Source: Haloactinopolyspora alba (lineage in GTDB: Bacteria > Actinomycetota > Actinomycetes > Jiangellales > Jiangellaceae). Taken from it: a stretch of DNA of 64,000 bases. The translations under genes and the position numbers were made by a program. The stretch covers positions 1 to 64,000 of the forward strand of contig NZ_PYGE01000017.1 of the NCBI RefSeq assembly GCF_003014555.1. Direction: 5' to 3'. Below, one piece after another: positions 45,193-54,980 of this stretch. The notes under the pieces are model-generated. The model had not been told where the DNA came from. It saw only the letters and a list, made by a program, of their open reading frames with translations, and did no database searches. Positions within the stretch are counted from its first letter, which is position 1. Every line of letters begins with the position of its first letter.

Positions 45193-47004
45193 CTACGGTG
45201 TGCCGTCCAGCTCGCGGTGGCCGTCCGGACCGGCTTCGACGACGGTTGCCGACCTGGCGCCCGACGACGCGCCGTCGCCGTTCGGACTCTTCGACGTCTC
45301 GCTGCCGCTGACCCGGAGATGGAAGTCGCCGTCGTAGCGGTCGAGACCGTAGTTCACGGCCTGCTCCACCGCCTCGACCCCTCGCTCCTCGCACAGGATC
45401 AACGGGTCCGACCGTAGGTCCTTGGCCAAGGCGACGCAGATGCCGATCATGACCACCATGAACGGGGCTCCGGCAAGGATGGTCAGGTTCTCCAACCCTT
45501 TCAGCGCCGCCGCGCCACCACCCCCGATCATCAGCATGATCGCGGCGACAGAACCCATCAGGACGCCCCAGAACACCACGATCTTCTTGTTCGGTTCGAT
45601 CGACCCGCGTTGCGACAACGTGCCCGTCACGATGGACGCGGCGTCGGCGCCCGACACGAAGAAGATCGCCACCAGCACCATGACGATGACACTGGTCACG
45701 GTCGTCAACGGGAAATGTTCCAGGACCGAGAAGAGTTGTTCCTCCTGCCCGGTCGGATTCTCCGCTGTCCCCGCGATGTTCTCTCCGCCGCGCTGGAGGT
45801 CGATCGCAGAACCCCCGAAGATGCAGAACCAGACGACGCTCACGGCGCTCGGCACCATCAGCACGCCGATGACGAACTGCTTGATGGTCCGCCCCCGGCT
45901 GATCCGGGCGATGAACATGCCGACGAACGGCGCCCACGACATCCACCAGGCCCAGTAGAAGATTGTCCAGCCCGAAACCCAGTCCTGCATGGCGTCGCCA
46001 CCACTGGCCTCCGTTCGAGCCGCCATCTCGGCCAGGTCACTGAAGTAACCACCGATCGCGGTGGGCATCATGTTCAGGATGAAGATCGTCGGCCCGGCGA
46101 CGAAAACGAAGAACGCCAGGATCGCCGCCAGCACCATGTTCGTGTTGGACAGCCACTGAATGCCCTTCTCCACGCCGGACACGGCCGAGGCGACGAAAGC
46201 GAACGTGAGCACGGCGATGACGGCGACCAGCATTCCGGTGCCGACATCGCCGATCCAGCCGACCTCTTCCAGCCCGCTGCCGATCTGCAACGCGCCGAGG
46301 CCCAGCGACGCCGCGGTTCCGAACACGGTCGCGAAGATCGCGAAGATGTCGATCGCCTTGCCCAGGCCGCCCTCGGTCCGGCGCTTGCCGAAGATCGGCG
46401 TGAAGACCGAACTGATCAATTGACTCCGGCCGCGACGGAAGGTCCCGTACGCGATCGCCAGCCCGACCACGGAGTAGATCGCCCACGGATGCAGAGTCCA
46501 GTGGAACAGCGTCGTCGCCATGGCCGTGTTCATGGCCTCGACGCTCTCGGGCTCACCAGCCCCCGGAACCGGATCGGTGGTGAAGAACGTCAGCGGTTCG
46601 TTCACGCCGAAGAACATCAGGCCGATCCCCATGCCGGCGCTGAACATCATCGCGATCCACGACGACGTCCGGAACTCCGGCTTCTCGTCGTCGGCGCCGA
46701 GCGGGATCCGCCCGTACCGCCCGAACGCGATCCACAGCGCGAAGGCGACGAAGCCGCTCGCGGTGAGGGCGAAGGCCCAGCCGAGGTTGTTCGTGACCCA
46801 TTCGAGGCCACTGGCTGAGGCATCACCCAAGGATTCCGTGCCGGCGAATCCCCATATCGCGAACGCGAGGACGATCGCGCCCGCCACGCCAAAAACGATC
46901 TTGTCAGTTGGGCGCTTCTCATCCGCTTTCACGGTCACAGCGCCGCCATCGCCCGAGTCATCGAGTAAATCCGGTGTCGCATCGTCGTCTCTGTCGAGTG
47001 TCAC
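45193..47004 (-). CDS. BCCT-family betaine/choline transporter
   Basis: A 603-aa sodium-coupled transporter for betaine, choline or similar, used in osmoprotection. About 12 helices; the family signature WTIFYWAWWMSWAPFVGMFIA with the Trp-rich substrate box is complete, and GMGIGLMFFGVNEPL is the sodium/substrate motif in helix 3. The C-terminal 60 residues are hydrophilic. Start is uncertain: I chose the GTG at 47004 (MTLDRDDDATPD); a Shine-Dalgarno-like GAGGAGG lies upstream without a well-placed start. Confidence 0.88.
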   Translation of the reverse strand: MTLDRDDDATPDLLDDSGDGGAVTVKADEKRPTDKIVFGVAGAIVLAFAIWGFAGTESLGDASASGLEWVTNNLGWAFALTASGFVAFALWIAFGRYGRIPLGADDEKPEFRTSSWIAMMFSAGMGIGLMFFGVNEPLTFFTTDPVPGAGEPESVEAMNTAMATTLFHWTLHPWAIYSVVGLAIAYGTFRRGRSQLISSVFTPIFGKRRTEGGLGKAIDIFAIFATVFGTAASLGLGALQIGSGLEEVGWIGDVGTGMLVAVIAVLTFAFVASAVSGVEKGIQWLSNTNMVLAAILAFFVFVAGPTIFILNMMPTAIGGYFSDLAEMAARTEASGGDAMQDWVSGWTIFYWAWWMSWAPFVGMFIARISRGRTIKQFVIGVLMVPSAVSVVWFCIFGGSAIDLQRGGENIAGTAENPTGQEEQLFSVLEHFPLTTVTSVIVMVLVAIFFVSGADAASIVTGTLSQRGSIEPNKKIVVFWGVLMGSVAAIMLMIGGGGAAALKGLENLTILAGAPFMVVMIGICVALAKDLRSDPLILCEERGVEAVEQAVNYGLDRYDGDFHLRVSGSETSKSPNGDGASSGARSATVVEAGPDGHRELDGTP

Positions 47005-47154
47005 AATGGAATCGGCGCCCCTGCGGACGCCCCTCCTCTCGAAGGCAATGGTCCGCGTGCCAACGTAAACGTCCGCGCACCACACACCAAAGCCGGACAC
47101 ATGCGGCGCGTCCGGGGCTGAACGCCGTCGCAGCGATCGAGCCAGGGGAAGCAG

Positions 47155-47871
47155 ATGACGAGAACGCCGACGATCCTCGCCACCAGCGGCGGGTTCGAGC
47201 ACGACGCACGTCACCAGTTGGTCCCGTCCGGGCTGGTGAAGAAGGCATTGGAGCTATCGGGCACAGCCCGGCCGAAGATGTGTTTCGTCGCCACCGCATC
47301 CGGCGATGCCACCGATGCCATCCAGCTCACCTACGCCGCGTTCGCCGGCTGGTCCGTCGACGTGTCGCATCTGGCGCTGTTTCCGATGCCCAACGTCGAC
47401 GACATACGGGCTCACCTGCTGGCACAGGACGTGATCTGGGTCGGCGGCGGGTCGGTGGCCGGCCTGCTGGCGATGTGGCGGCTGCACGGCCTGGACGTCG
47501 TGCTGCGTGAGGCGTGGGAGGCCGGGGTCGTGCTCGGCGGGGTCTCCGCCGGGTCGATCTGCTGGCACGTCGGCGGCCCCACCGACTCGTTCGGCCCCGA
47601 CCTGCGCCCGGTCACCGACGGCCTCGGCCTCGTGCCGTTCGGCAACGGCGTGCACTACGACGGCGAGCAGCAACGGCGCCCGCTGCTGCACCGCATGGTG
47701 GCCGACGGCACGCTGCCGCTGTCGTACGCCACCGACGACGGGGTCGGCCTGCATTACGCGGGCACCGAGCTCGTGGGCGTGTACTCGGAGGTCGAAGGGG
47801 CCCGCGGCTACGTCGTCGAGGCGGCCGGCGGCACCGTCACCGAGACACCCCTGAAGCCCGTCACCGTGTGA
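47155..47871 (+). CDS. Peptidase E-like S51 serine peptidase
   Basis: A 238-aa peptidase of family S51 (dipeptidase E, Asp-X specific). The nucleophile Ser lies in GGVSAGSICW, and the first strand segment TILATSGGFE and VIWVGGGSVAGLLAMW motifs fit the family. Target peptides unknown. Its stop is followed by the repeat-rich convergent region. Confidence 0.85.
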   Translation: MTRTPTILATSGGFEHDARHQLVPSGLVKKALELSGTARPKMCFVATASGDATDAIQLTYAAFAGWSVDVSHLALFPMPNVDDIRAHLLAQDVIWVGGGSVAGLLAMWRLHGLDVVLREAWEAGVVLGGVSAGSICWHVGGPTDSFGPDLRPVTDGLGLVPFGNGVHYDGEQQRRPLLHRMVADGTLPLSYATDDGVGLHYAGTELVGVYSEVEGARGYVVEAAGGTVTETPLKPVTV

Positions 47872-47906
47872 ACCGCCGCCGTGCCGCCCAGCACAGCCGC
47901 CCGCGC

Positions 47907-48093
47907 GTTGTCACCTGATCGTCGTTGTGTCACCTGATCGTCGTTGTGTCACCTGATCGTTCTCGTCCGGGTGATCAGGTGACCGAAAGCGCGGCGGACG
48001 CAGCCGGCTGTCACCTGATCACTTCTCATCATGTGGACACGAAACGATCAGGTGACGAAGTCCCGCGCGACAGGGTCGGACCGTCACCTGATC
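47907..48093. repeat. Intergenic repeat family B, copy 2, with 19-bp tandem units
   Basis: Three tandem 19-bp units of GTTGTGTCACCTGATCGTC type start at about 47907 (GTCACCTGATC at 47910, 47929 and 47948). Then follows the alternating ladder of the 11-mer: plus 47973, minus 48010, plus 48046, minus 48083, with steps 37, 36 and 37 bp, the same as copy 1. The stretch 47872-48179 between convergent genes has no gene. Confidence 0.88.
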
Positions 48094-48179
48094 AACAGCG
48101 AAGCGACGTCCAACAGCGAAGCGACATGCAACGACGAGTCGACTTCAGCACCAAAGGGACGACGTGCCGACCGTGTGAG

Positions 48180-49193
48180 TCACGGCGCCAGGACGGCCAG
48201 CTTCTCGTACGACCGCACCCGGTCCGCGTGCGGCGACACCGTCGTGACCACCATCAACTCGTCGGCGCCGGTACGGTCGAGCAGCGACGAGAGCTCGCGG
48301 CGCACGGTGTCCGGTCCGCCCACCACCTGTCCGCCCAGGAACGGTTCCATCGCGGCCAGGTCGGCGTCGCTGAACTCGTACGCGGCCGCCTGCTCCGGCG
48401 TCGGCAACGGGCCCGGCGAGCCGCTGCGCACCCGAAGCATGGACAGCTGTCCGGGCTTCGCGAGCCAGGCGGCGTGCTCGTCGTCGTCCGCGAGCACGAC
48501 GCTGACCGCGACCATCGCGTACGGCTTCTCGAGCGTCTCGGACGGCTGGAACGACGATCGGTACAGCTGCACCGCGGGCTCCGTGTTCGCCGAGCTGAAG
48601 TGGTGAGCGAACGAGAACGGCAGCCCGAGCGCCGCCGCGGCCTGTGCGCTGTAGCCGCTGGAACCGAGCAGCCAGATCGGCGGCGCCAGACCGGCGCCCG
48701 GTGTCGCCGTGATCCGCCCGTACGGATGACCGTCGGGCCACACACCGGAGAAGAACGCCCGCAGCTCGGCGAGCTGTTGCGGGAACTCCTCGGCCGAGAG
48801 GCCTTCAGCCGAGCGACGCAGCGCGCGTGCCGTCACCGAGTCGGTGCCGGGGGCACGGCCGATGCCGAGGTCGATCCGGCCCGGGTGCAGCGCCTCGAGC
48901 GTCCCGAACTGCTCGGCGACGACCAACGGGACGTGGTTCGGCAGCATGACTCCGCCCGAGCCCACCCGCATGCCGCTGGTGGCGGCGGCGACCGCGCCGA
49001 TCAGCACCGCAGGCGCCGAACTGGCGATGCCGGGCATGCTGTGGTGCTCGGCGACCCAGTACCGGCGGTAGCCGAGCGCGTCGACGTGCCGGGCCAGGTC
49101 GAGGGTCTGCGACAGGGCTCGTGCCGGCGCCGACCCCTGGACGACGGGAGCGAGGTCGAGCACGGACAACGGTACCGATCCGAAAGTGGCCAC
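48180..49193 (-). CDS. LLM-class flavin-dependent oxidoreductase (luciferase-like)
   Basis: A 337-aa TIM-barrel F420/FMN oxidoreductase, group MsnO8-like. It starts [20 protein letters not shown] and carries [20 protein letters not shown], the substrate-binding segment, and [17 protein letters not shown]. Reaction unknown. The GTG at 49193 begins the family's N terminus; an upstream frame would run into lipB's promoter. Divergent from lipB. Confidence 0.85.
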   Translation of the reverse strand: MATFGSVPLSVLDLAPVVQGSAPARALSQTLDLARHVDALGYRRYWVAEHHSMPGIASSAPAVLIGAVAAATSGMRVGSGGVMLPNHVPLVVAEQFGTLEALHPGRIDLGIGRAPGTDSVTARALRRSAEGLSAEEFPQQLAELRAFFSGVWPDGHPYGRITATPGAGLAPPIWLLGSSGYSAQAAAALGLPFSFAHHFSSANTEPAVQLYRSSFQPSETLEKPYAMVAVSVVLADDDEHAAWLAKPGQLSMLRVRSGSPGPLPTPEQAAAYEFSDADLAAMEPFLGGQVVGGPDTVRRELSSLLDRTGADELMVVTTVSPHADRVRSYEKLAVLAP

Positions 49194-49238
49194 GATGGTC
49201 GCCAACGACGGCGATGGCTCTGTGCTTCCCGTGCGGCG

Positions 49239-49251
49239 TAATCTCTGGGAT
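49239..49251 (+). promoter_or_regulatory. Leaderless-type -10 element for lipB
   Basis: TAATCT at 49239-49244 precedes the GTG at 49252 by seven bases, the leaderless spacing. This decides the lipB start over longer alternatives. Confidence 0.6.
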
Positions 49252-49902
49252 GTGGCCGAACTCCGGGTGATCCGACACGAGGGACTTGTTCCGTACGAGA
49301 CCGCGTGGGAAGAGCAGCGACGCCTGCACGCTGCCCGCGTGGCCGGCGAGATCGACGACACGGTGGTGCTGCTCGAGCACGAGCCGGTCTACACGGCCGG
49401 TAAACGCACCAAACCGTCGGACCGGCCGTTGCCCGGCTCCGGAGCGCCGGTCGTCGACGTCGACCGTGGCGGCGAGATCACCTGGCACGGCCCGGGCCAG
49501 ATCGTGGGATATCCGATCCTCGCGCTTCCCGAGCGGGTGGACGTCATCGGCTACGTGCGCCGGGTCGAGCAGCTGATGATCGACGTGTGCGCCGAGCTGG
49601 GCGTCGACGGCGTCCGAGTGGACGGACGAAGCGGCGTGTGGATCCCCGCCGACGGACGCGGACCGGAGCGCAAGATCGGCGCCGTCGGGCTCCGCGTCGC
49701 CCAGGGGGTCAGCATGCACGGCTTCGCGCTGAACTGTAACTGTGACCTGACCTGGTACGACCGCATCGTGCCGTGCGGCATCTCGGACGCGGCGACCACG
49801 TCGCTCGCCCGCGAGGCCGGGCGCGACGTCACCGTCGCCGAGGTGCTGCCGCATGTCGAACGTCACCTCGACGATGTGCTCGCGCTGCAGCCGCACGCGT
49901 AG
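49252..49902 (+). CDS. lipB: Octanoyltransferase
   Basis: A 216-aa enzyme transferring octanoyl from acyl carrier protein to lipoyl domains. Catalytic Cys is in [10 protein letters not shown], Lys in [11 protein letters not shown]; the [16 protein letters not shown] segment is the family signature. The chosen GTG at 49252 follows a leaderless promoter; a start at 49186 would overlap the divergent gene. lipA follows 9 bases after the stop. Confidence 0.95.
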   Translation: MAELRVIRHEGLVPYETAWEEQRRLHAARVAGEIDDTVVLLEHEPVYTAGKRTKPSDRPLPGSGAPVVDVDRGGEITWHGPGQIVGYPILALPERVDVIGYVRRVEQLMIDVCAELGVDGVRVDGRSGVWIPADGRGPERKIGAVGLRVAQGVSMHGFALNCNCDLTWYDRIVPCGISDAATTSLAREAGRDVTVAEVLPHVERHLDDVLALQPHA

Positions 49903-49911
49903 GGTGTTGAT

Positions 49912-50856
49912 GTGACTGTCGCACCGGAGGGACGTCGGCTGCTGCGGCTCGAAGTGCGCAACAGCGAGACGCCGATCGAGAGAAAGCCGTCCTGGATCAA
50001 GACCAAGGCGACCATGGGTCCGCAGTACCGGGAGCTGCAGTCGCTGGTCAAACGTGAAGGTCTGCACACGGTCTGTCAGGAGGCCGGCTGTCCCAACATC
50101 TTCGAGTGTTGGGAGGACCGCGAGGCGACGTTCCTCATCGGTGGCGACCACTGCACCAGGCGGTGTGACTTCTGCCTGATCGACACCGGCAAGCCGGACG
50201 ACCTCGACCTCGACGAACCGCGCAGGGTTGCCGAGTCGGTCCAGGCCATGGAGCTGCGCTACGCCACCGTCACCGGTGTGACCCGTGACGACCTGCCCGA
50301 CGAGGGCGCCTGGCTGTACGCCGAGACCGTCCGCCAGATCCACGAGCTGAACCCGTCGACCGGTGTGGAGATCCTCACACCGGACTTCTCCGGCAAGGCC
50401 GACCTGCTGCAGCAGGTCTTCGACGCCGAGCCGCAGGTCTTCGCGCACAACGTCGAGACCGTGCCCCGCATCTTCCGGCGGATCCGCCCGGCGTTCACCT
50501 ACGAACAGTCGCTGGACGTCATCTCGATGGGCCGCGCGGCCGGCATGGTCACCAAGTCGAACCTCATCCTGGGCATGGGCGAGACCCGCGAGGAGATCTC
50601 CGAGGCGCTGCGTGACCTGCACGGGGCCGGGTGCGATCTGATCACCATCACCCAGTACCTGCGGCCGTCGGTGCGCCACCACCCGATCGAGCGGTGGGTC
50701 AAGCCCGAGGAGTTCGTGGAGCTGAGCACCGAGGCCGAGGAGATCGGCTTCGCCGGCGTCATGTCCGGGCCGTTGGTGCGTTCGTCGTACCGCGCCGGAC
50801 GGCTGTACCGCCAGGCGCTCGAGGCACGTCAGGGGCAGCCGGCCACGGCCACCTGA
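49912..50856 (+). CDS. lipA: Lipoyl synthase
   Basis: A 314-aa radical-SAM enzyme that inserts two sulfurs into the octanoyl group made by LipB. The auxiliary cluster motif [12 protein letters not shown], the radical-SAM triad CTRRCDFC, and the C-terminal [11 protein letters not shown] Ser that binds the auxiliary cluster are all present. GTG start. Lipoylated clients in this window are the E2 at 39671 and, via the H protein elsewhere, the glycine cleavage system of gcvT. Confidence 0.97.
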   Translation: MTVAPEGRRLLRLEVRNSETPIERKPSWIKTKATMGPQYRELQSLVKREGLHTVCQEAGCPNIFECWEDREATFLIGGDHCTRRCDFCLIDTGKPDDLDLDEPRRVAESVQAMELRYATVTGVTRDDLPDEGAWLYAETVRQIHELNPSTGVEILTPDFSGKADLLQQVFDAEPQVFAHNVETVPRIFRRIRPAFTYEQSLDVISMGRAAGMVTKSNLILGMGETREEISEALRDLHGAGCDLITITQYLRPSVRHHPIERWVKPEEFVELSTEAEEIGFAGVMSGPLVRSSYRAGRLYRQALEARQGQPATAT

Positions 50857-50953
50857 CGGCGACCGCCGACGGTGATCGTCACCGTTCCGATCCGCTTCTG
50901 GCGGGCCGGTGCATCGACGGTCACCGGATTGCCTCGCGCCGGGCCGGACGAAG

Positions 50954-50965
50954 TACCCTTCTGGC
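50954..50965 (+). promoter_or_regulatory. Leaderless-type -10 element for the DUF4191 gene
   Basis: TACCCT at 50954-50959 lies six bases ahead of the ATG at 50966. Confidence 0.55.
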
Positions 50966-51673
50966 ATGGCGCGTAACGACGGACAGCAGGACTCCGCGGA
51001 GAAGAAGGGCCGCCTCGCCCAGGTCAAGCAGACCTACCAGATGGCGAAGCGGTCCGACCGCTGGATCGGCTGGATCAGCCTGGGCTACATGCTCGGCGTC
51101 CTCGCCGTGGCGGCCGGTGTCGGTCTCCTGCTGCAGCCCATCTGGCTCTGGCTGATCATCGGTCTGCCGATGGCGATGCTCGTCGGTGCCATCATCTTCG
51201 GGCGGCGAGCCGAGCGGGCCGCGTACTCGCAGATCGAGGGCCAGCCCGGCGCGGCGGCAGCCGCCCTGAACACGCTGCGCAAGGGGTGGGACGTCTCCCC
51301 GATGATCGGCGCCAACCGGTACCAGGACGTCGTTCACCGTGCCGTCGGCCGCCCCGGCATCGTGCTCATCGGCGAAGGTGAGGTGCCCAACCGCGTCGGG
51401 AACCTGCTCGCCCAAGAGAAGAAGCGCCACGCCCGCGTCGCGCCCGAGACCCCCGTGGTCGAGATCCTCGTCGGCCGTGGCGAGGGGCAGGTGCCCCTCC
51501 CCCGGCTCACGCGTAAGCTGAACAAGCTGCCCAAGAACATCCGCCCGGCCGAGGTCACCGAGCTGCGTCAGCGGCTCCGCGCGCTCGGCACCCAGCCGGT
51601 GGGGATCCCGAAGGGACCGTTGCCGAAGGGCGCCAAGCTGCCCAAGGGCGGCGGGCCGATGCCTGGGCGCTGA
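50966..51673 (+). CDS. DUF4191-family membrane protein
   Basis: A 235-aa DUF4191 protein: a basic N terminus (KKGRLAQVKQTYQMAKRSD), two helices (LGYMLGVLAVAAGVGLLL; LWLIIGLPMAMLVGAIIFG), a cytoplasmic GRRAERAAYSQIEGQPGAAA segment, and a C-terminal Pro/Gly/Lys-rich tail. In actinomycetes this family lies just downstream of lipA, as here. Function unknown. The ATG at 50966 fits a leaderless promoter; the longer frame upstream lacks family similarity. Confidence 0.88.
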   Translation: MARNDGQQDSAEKKGRLAQVKQTYQMAKRSDRWIGWISLGYMLGVLAVAAGVGLLLQPIWLWLIIGLPMAMLVGAIIFGRRAERAAYSQIEGQPGAAAAALNTLRKGWDVSPMIGANRYQDVVHRAVGRPGIVLIGEGEVPNRVGNLLAQEKKRHARVAPETPVVEILVGRGEGQVPLPRLTRKLNKLPKNIRPAEVTELRQRLRALGTQPVGIPKGPLPKGAKLPKGGGPMPGR

Positions 51674-51688
51674 CTCAGTCGGTCAGCT

Positions 51689-51769
51689 GGTGCTGATCGA
51701 TGCCAACCTCGCCCGCGGCTCGTACCTCGCCGATGCCCGACCGCACCATGGCCGGCATCGATCAGCACC
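51689..51769. repeat. Intergenic element family A, copy 3
   Basis: Perfect 16-bp arms GGTGCTGATCGATGCC (51689-51704) and their inverse (51754-51769) flank a shortened core at 51705-51753 that shares CTCGCCCGCGGCTCG, CGATGCCCG and CCGCACCATGG with the other copies. It lies between convergent genes ending at 51673 and 51785. Confidence 0.85.
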
Positions 51770-51784
51770 ACCGCACCGGCGAGT

Positions 51785-52198
51785 TCAGACGTTGACGACG
51801 GCGGTGTTCGACGCCAGGTCGTGCAGTCCGCGGCCCTGACTGGTGAACACCAGCGGCGGGATGACCAACGCGATCAGCGCGGTGCGTACCGCTGCCGTGA
51901 TCGGGCTGACACGGTGGCCGTCGAGGTGCACGACCCTGATGCGCAGCAGGACCTGTCCCATGCTCGCCGCCATCGTCGCCGTCGACGCCACCACGATGAG
52001 GTACCAGCAGATCAGCGGCGCCCACACGGCAGTGCTCTGTGGATCCCAGGCGGCGCCGCCCACGACCACGGCAGCCAGGATGTTGGCGAGGATCCAGTCG
52101 ACCGCCAGGGCCGCGAACCTCCGCGGCCAGCTGGCCGGCGAGCCCGGTCCCGCCGTCGGCAGCCGCGGCGCTGTGGCGGAGTGCTCGTCATTGCTCAC
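51785..52198 (-). CDS. RDD-domain membrane protein
   Basis: A 137-aa RDD protein. PRRFAALAVDWILANILAAV contains the defining Arg and Asp of the first helix, a second helix follows (LICWYLIVVASTATMAAS), then LLRIRVVHLDG and a third helix with a final GLHDLASNTAVVNV. Function unknown. Such genes often flank glnA in actinomycetes. GTG start. Confidence 0.85.
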   Translation of the reverse strand: MSNDEHSATAPRLPTAGPGSPASWPRRFAALAVDWILANILAAVVVGGAAWDPQSTAVWAPLICWYLIVVASTATMAASMGQVLLRIRVVHLDGHRVSPITAAVRTALIALVIPPLVFTSQGRGLHDLASNTAVVNV

Positions 52199-52308
52199 CC
52201 GACGAGCCTAGACGTTGGCGTCCCGGAAAACCGCCTGCCCCATGATCATCGGAGTGAACGCGACCGGATCCGCGCCCACACCACAGTGCGGAAACCCCTG
52301 CCGTCCGC

Positions 52309-52346
52309 GTAACACCGGTGAAACACTCGAGACACGGTAGGGAAAT
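52309..52346 (+). promoter_or_regulatory. GlnR-type box upstream of glnA
   Basis: Four 5-mers spaced by exactly six bases: GTAAC (52309), GAAAC (52320), GACAC (52331) and GAAAT (52342). This is the alternating gTnAC/GaAAc pattern of two GlnR dimers known from Streptomyces. The third 5-mer has one change and the last ends T. A -10-like TAGCGT is at 52357-52362, which puts the box where an activator would bind. Predicted to control glnA by nitrogen supply. Confidence 0.75.
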
Positions 52347-52443
52347 GCCGGGATTCTAGCGTCCGGGGCAAGGAGAGCGATCCGGTCAGCGCTGACCGTG
52401 ACACCCCCCGACTTGCGCCGCGCCAGGTGCGAAGGAGATGCGG

Positions 52444-53868
52444 ATGTTCACCAACCCCGACGAGCTCCTCAAGTTCGTCAAGGACGAGGGCGTCGAGTAC
52501 ATCGACGTCAGGTTCTGCGACCTTCCTGGGGTCATGCAGCACTTCAACGTGCCTGCCAAGGCGTTCGACGCGGACGCGATGGCCAACGGCCTGATGTTCG
52601 ACGGGTCGTCGATCCGTGGTTTCCAGGCCATTCACGAGTCCGACATGAAGCTCATGCCCGACCCCGCGACCGCGTTCGTCGACCCGTTCCGAACCGCGAA
52701 GACGCTGGTCATGAACTTCTCGATCGTCGACCCGTTCACCGGCGAGCCCTACAGCCGCGACCCGCGCAACATCGCCGCGAAGGCCGAGGCCTACCTCGCC
52801 AGCTCGGGCATCGCCGACACGTCGTTCTTCGGTCCCGAGGCGGAGTTCTACGTCTTCGACGACGTCCGCTTCGAAACAAAGCCGAACGCCGGCTACTACT
52901 ACATCGACTCCATCGAGGGCGCCTGGAACACCGGCCGGGTCGAAGAGGGTGGCAACCGCGGCTACAAGACCCGCTACAAGGGCGGCTACTTCCCCGTCCC
53001 ACCGGTCGACCACTTCGCTGACCTGCGCGACCAGATGAGCAACACGCTCACGGCCGCGGGCTTCGAGGTCGAGCGCGCGCACCACGAGGTCGGCACCGCG
53101 GGCCAGGCGGAGATCAACTACAAGTTCGATACGCTGACGCATGCCGCCGACCAGCTGATGCAGTTCAAGTACATCATCAAGAACGTCGCCTGGGAGGCGG
53201 GCAAGACCGCCACGTTCATGCCGAAGCCGCTGTTCGGCGACAACGGCTCCGGCATGCACTGCCACCAGTCGTTGTGGAAGAACGGCGAGCCGCTGTTCTA
53301 CGACGAGCTCGGTTACGGCGGCCTGTCCGACGCGGCGCGCTGGTACATCGGCGGCCTGATCAAGCACGCGTCGTCGCTGCTGGCGTTCACCAACCCGTCG
53401 GTGAACTCGTACCACCGGCTCGTGCCCGGCTTCGAGGCGCCGGTCAACCTGGTGTACTCGCAGCGCAACCGTTCGGCCGCGGTGCGGATCCCGGTCACCG
53501 GCACCTCGCCCAAGGCGAAGCGGATCGAGTTTCGCGTGCCCGATCCGTCCAGCAACCCGTACCTGGCGTTCTCGGCCATGCTCATGGCCGGCGTCGACGG
53601 CATCCGGAACAAGATCGAGCCGCCGGAGCCGGTCGACAAGGACCTCTACGAACTCCCGCCCGAGGACTACGGCAACATCGCCACCGTCCCGTCGTCGCTG
53701 CCCGAGGCGCTGGACGCGCTCGAGAACGACCACGAGTACCTGCTCGAGGGCGACGTGTTCAGTGAGGACCTGGTCGCGACCTGGATCGACTGGAAGCGCA
53801 CCAACGAGGTCGACCCGATCCGGCTGCGCCCGCACCCGCACGAGTTCGAGCTCTACTTCGACATCTGA
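52444..53868 (+). CDS. glnA: Type I glutamine synthetase
   Basis: A 474-aa GS-I subunit (dodecamer) making glutamine from glutamate and ammonia. Motifs: [11 protein letters not shown], the metal residues in [26 protein letters not shown], and the ATP-site region [10 protein letters not shown]. Adenylylation Tyr is Y402 in [11 protein letters not shown], so it is the GSI-beta type. I chose the ATG at 52444 because GAAGGAG (52431-52437) abuts an earlier ATG too closely. A GlnR-type box lies upstream. The integrated element begins just past the stop. Confidence 0.96.
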   Translation: MFTNPDELLKFVKDEGVEYIDVRFCDLPGVMQHFNVPAKAFDADAMANGLMFDGSSIRGFQAIHESDMKLMPDPATAFVDPFRTAKTLVMNFSIVDPFTGEPYSRDPRNIAAKAEAYLASSGIADTSFFGPEAEFYVFDDVRFETKPNAGYYYIDSIEGAWNTGRVEEGGNRGYKTRYKGGYFPVPPVDHFADLRDQMSNTLTAAGFEVERAHHEVGTAGQAEINYKFDTLTHAADQLMQFKYIIKNVAWEAGKTATFMPKPLFGDNGSGMHCHQSLWKNGEPLFYDELGYGGLSDAARWYIGGLIKHASSLLAFTNPSVNSYHRLVPGFEAPVNLVYSQRNRSAAVRIPVTGTSPKAKRIEFRVPDPSSNPYLAFSAMLMAGVDGIRNKIEPPEPVDKDLYELPPEDYGNIATVPSSLPEALDALENDHEYLLEGDVFSEDLVATWIDWKRTNEVDPIRLRPHPHEFELYFDI

Positions 53869-53897
53869 GCAAGCTGACCCTCTGACCTGCGACGGAG

Positions 53898-54980
53898 CTA
53901 GTTCACCACCTCCTCGTTCCTCAGAAATTCCTCAGTACGGTCGACCAGGACTGCCTCCACTGCGGTCCTGGTCGACTCGTCTGTGTCGGGCCAGAGGTGC
54001 GAGTACGTGTTCAGCGTCGTCGTCGCACTCGCGTGGCGCAGTCGGTGCTGCACCACCTTCACGTCAGCTCCGCTCGAGATGAGCAGGCTGGCGAAGTAGT
54101 GCCGCAGGTCCTGGTACCGGAAGCCGTCGGGCAGGCCCTCGACCTTGCCGCGTGCGGTGCGGAACGCTCGCTCCAGCTTCCACGGCCCGACCTGGCCGCC
54201 GAAGTCGTCGGTCAGGATCCACTCCCCCGGCCACCGGGCCACCTGCTGCGAGAGGGCGCTGACCAAGGTGTCCGACACGGGGATCGTGGTCTTCGACATC
54301 GCGGTCTTCAACGGCGCCGCCGGGTACTGCACGGCCGGCCGGATCTCGCGCTTGAGGAACACCACGTCGGCGACCCGCAGACCGCATGCCTCGCTGACGC
54401 GCAGGCCGGCGAACGCGCCCAGCAGGATCGCGACCCGGTAACGCTTCGGCATGGCGTCGTACAGACCCCACACTTGGGCCGTGGTGGCCACGTAGGGCCG
54501 CTGCTTACCCATGGGCGGGGAAGTCCGCCGGGAGCACGGGTTCCGCGCCAGCACGCCATCGTGGACGGCGTCACCGAGGATCTGGGACAGCCGGCCGTGC
54601 AGCGCGTAGACGTACGACGACTCATGCTCGTCGGCGATCAGCCTCGCGCACCACGCCTTGACGTGGCTCGGGCGGATCTGCGCGAGCGTCATCTCGCCGA
54701 ACTCGTCCTTGATCCGCGCAACGTGCACCTTGGCCTGGCGCACCGTCGACTCCCGGCGCGTGGCGTATCCCTTGAGCCACTCATCGCACCACGCCGACAC
54801 CGACTGCTTCCGGTCCCCCGGATCCGTCCACGTGCCCGTGGTCAGCTTCGCGAGCTCGCCGTCAAGCCAGGTCTGCGCATCGACCTTGCGCGTCGTCGTC
54901 TTCGTGAACTGCCGGCCGCCCGGGGTCGCCCGGTAGCGCGCCTGCCACCGGCCATTCGGGAGCTTCCGCACGGTGGCCAT
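53898..54980 (-). CDS. int: Tyrosine-type site-specific integrase
   Basis: A 360-aa phage-type integrase. Residues 1-55 match the Arg-rich arm-binding type (KLPNGRWQARYRATPGGRQF), followed by the core-binding helices and the catalytic domain. Catalytic segments: AFAGLRVSEACGL (Arg I), QDLRHYFASLLI (HxxR box, with Gln where His is usual), HASATTTLNTYSH (nucleophile Tyr). Start is the ATG at 54980, overlapping the upstream stop by one base (TGATG). It points its 3' end at glnA, the expected place for the attachment site. Confidence 0.93.
   Translation of the reverse strand: MATVRKLPNGRWQARYRATPGGRQFTKTTTRKVDAQTWLDGELAKLTTGTWTDPGDRKQSVSAWCDEWLKGYATRRESTVRQAKVHVARIKDEFGEMTLAQIRPSHVKAWCARLIADEHESSYVYALHGRLSQILGDAVHDGVLARNPCSRRTSPPMGKQRPYVATTAQVWGLYDAMPKRYRVAILLGAFAGLRVSEACGLRVADVVFLKREIRPAVQYPAAPLKTAMSKTTIPVSDTLVSALSQQVARWPGEWILTDDFGGQVGPWKLERAFRTARGKVEGLPDGFRYQDLRHYFASLLISSGADVKVVQHRLRHASATTTLNTYSHLWPDTDESTRTAVEAVLVDRTEEFLRNEEVVN

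Noticed and set aside
53869-53897. Left attachment site core
   Set aside because: It must lie here if the element joins glnA, but without the right end no direct repeat can be shown.
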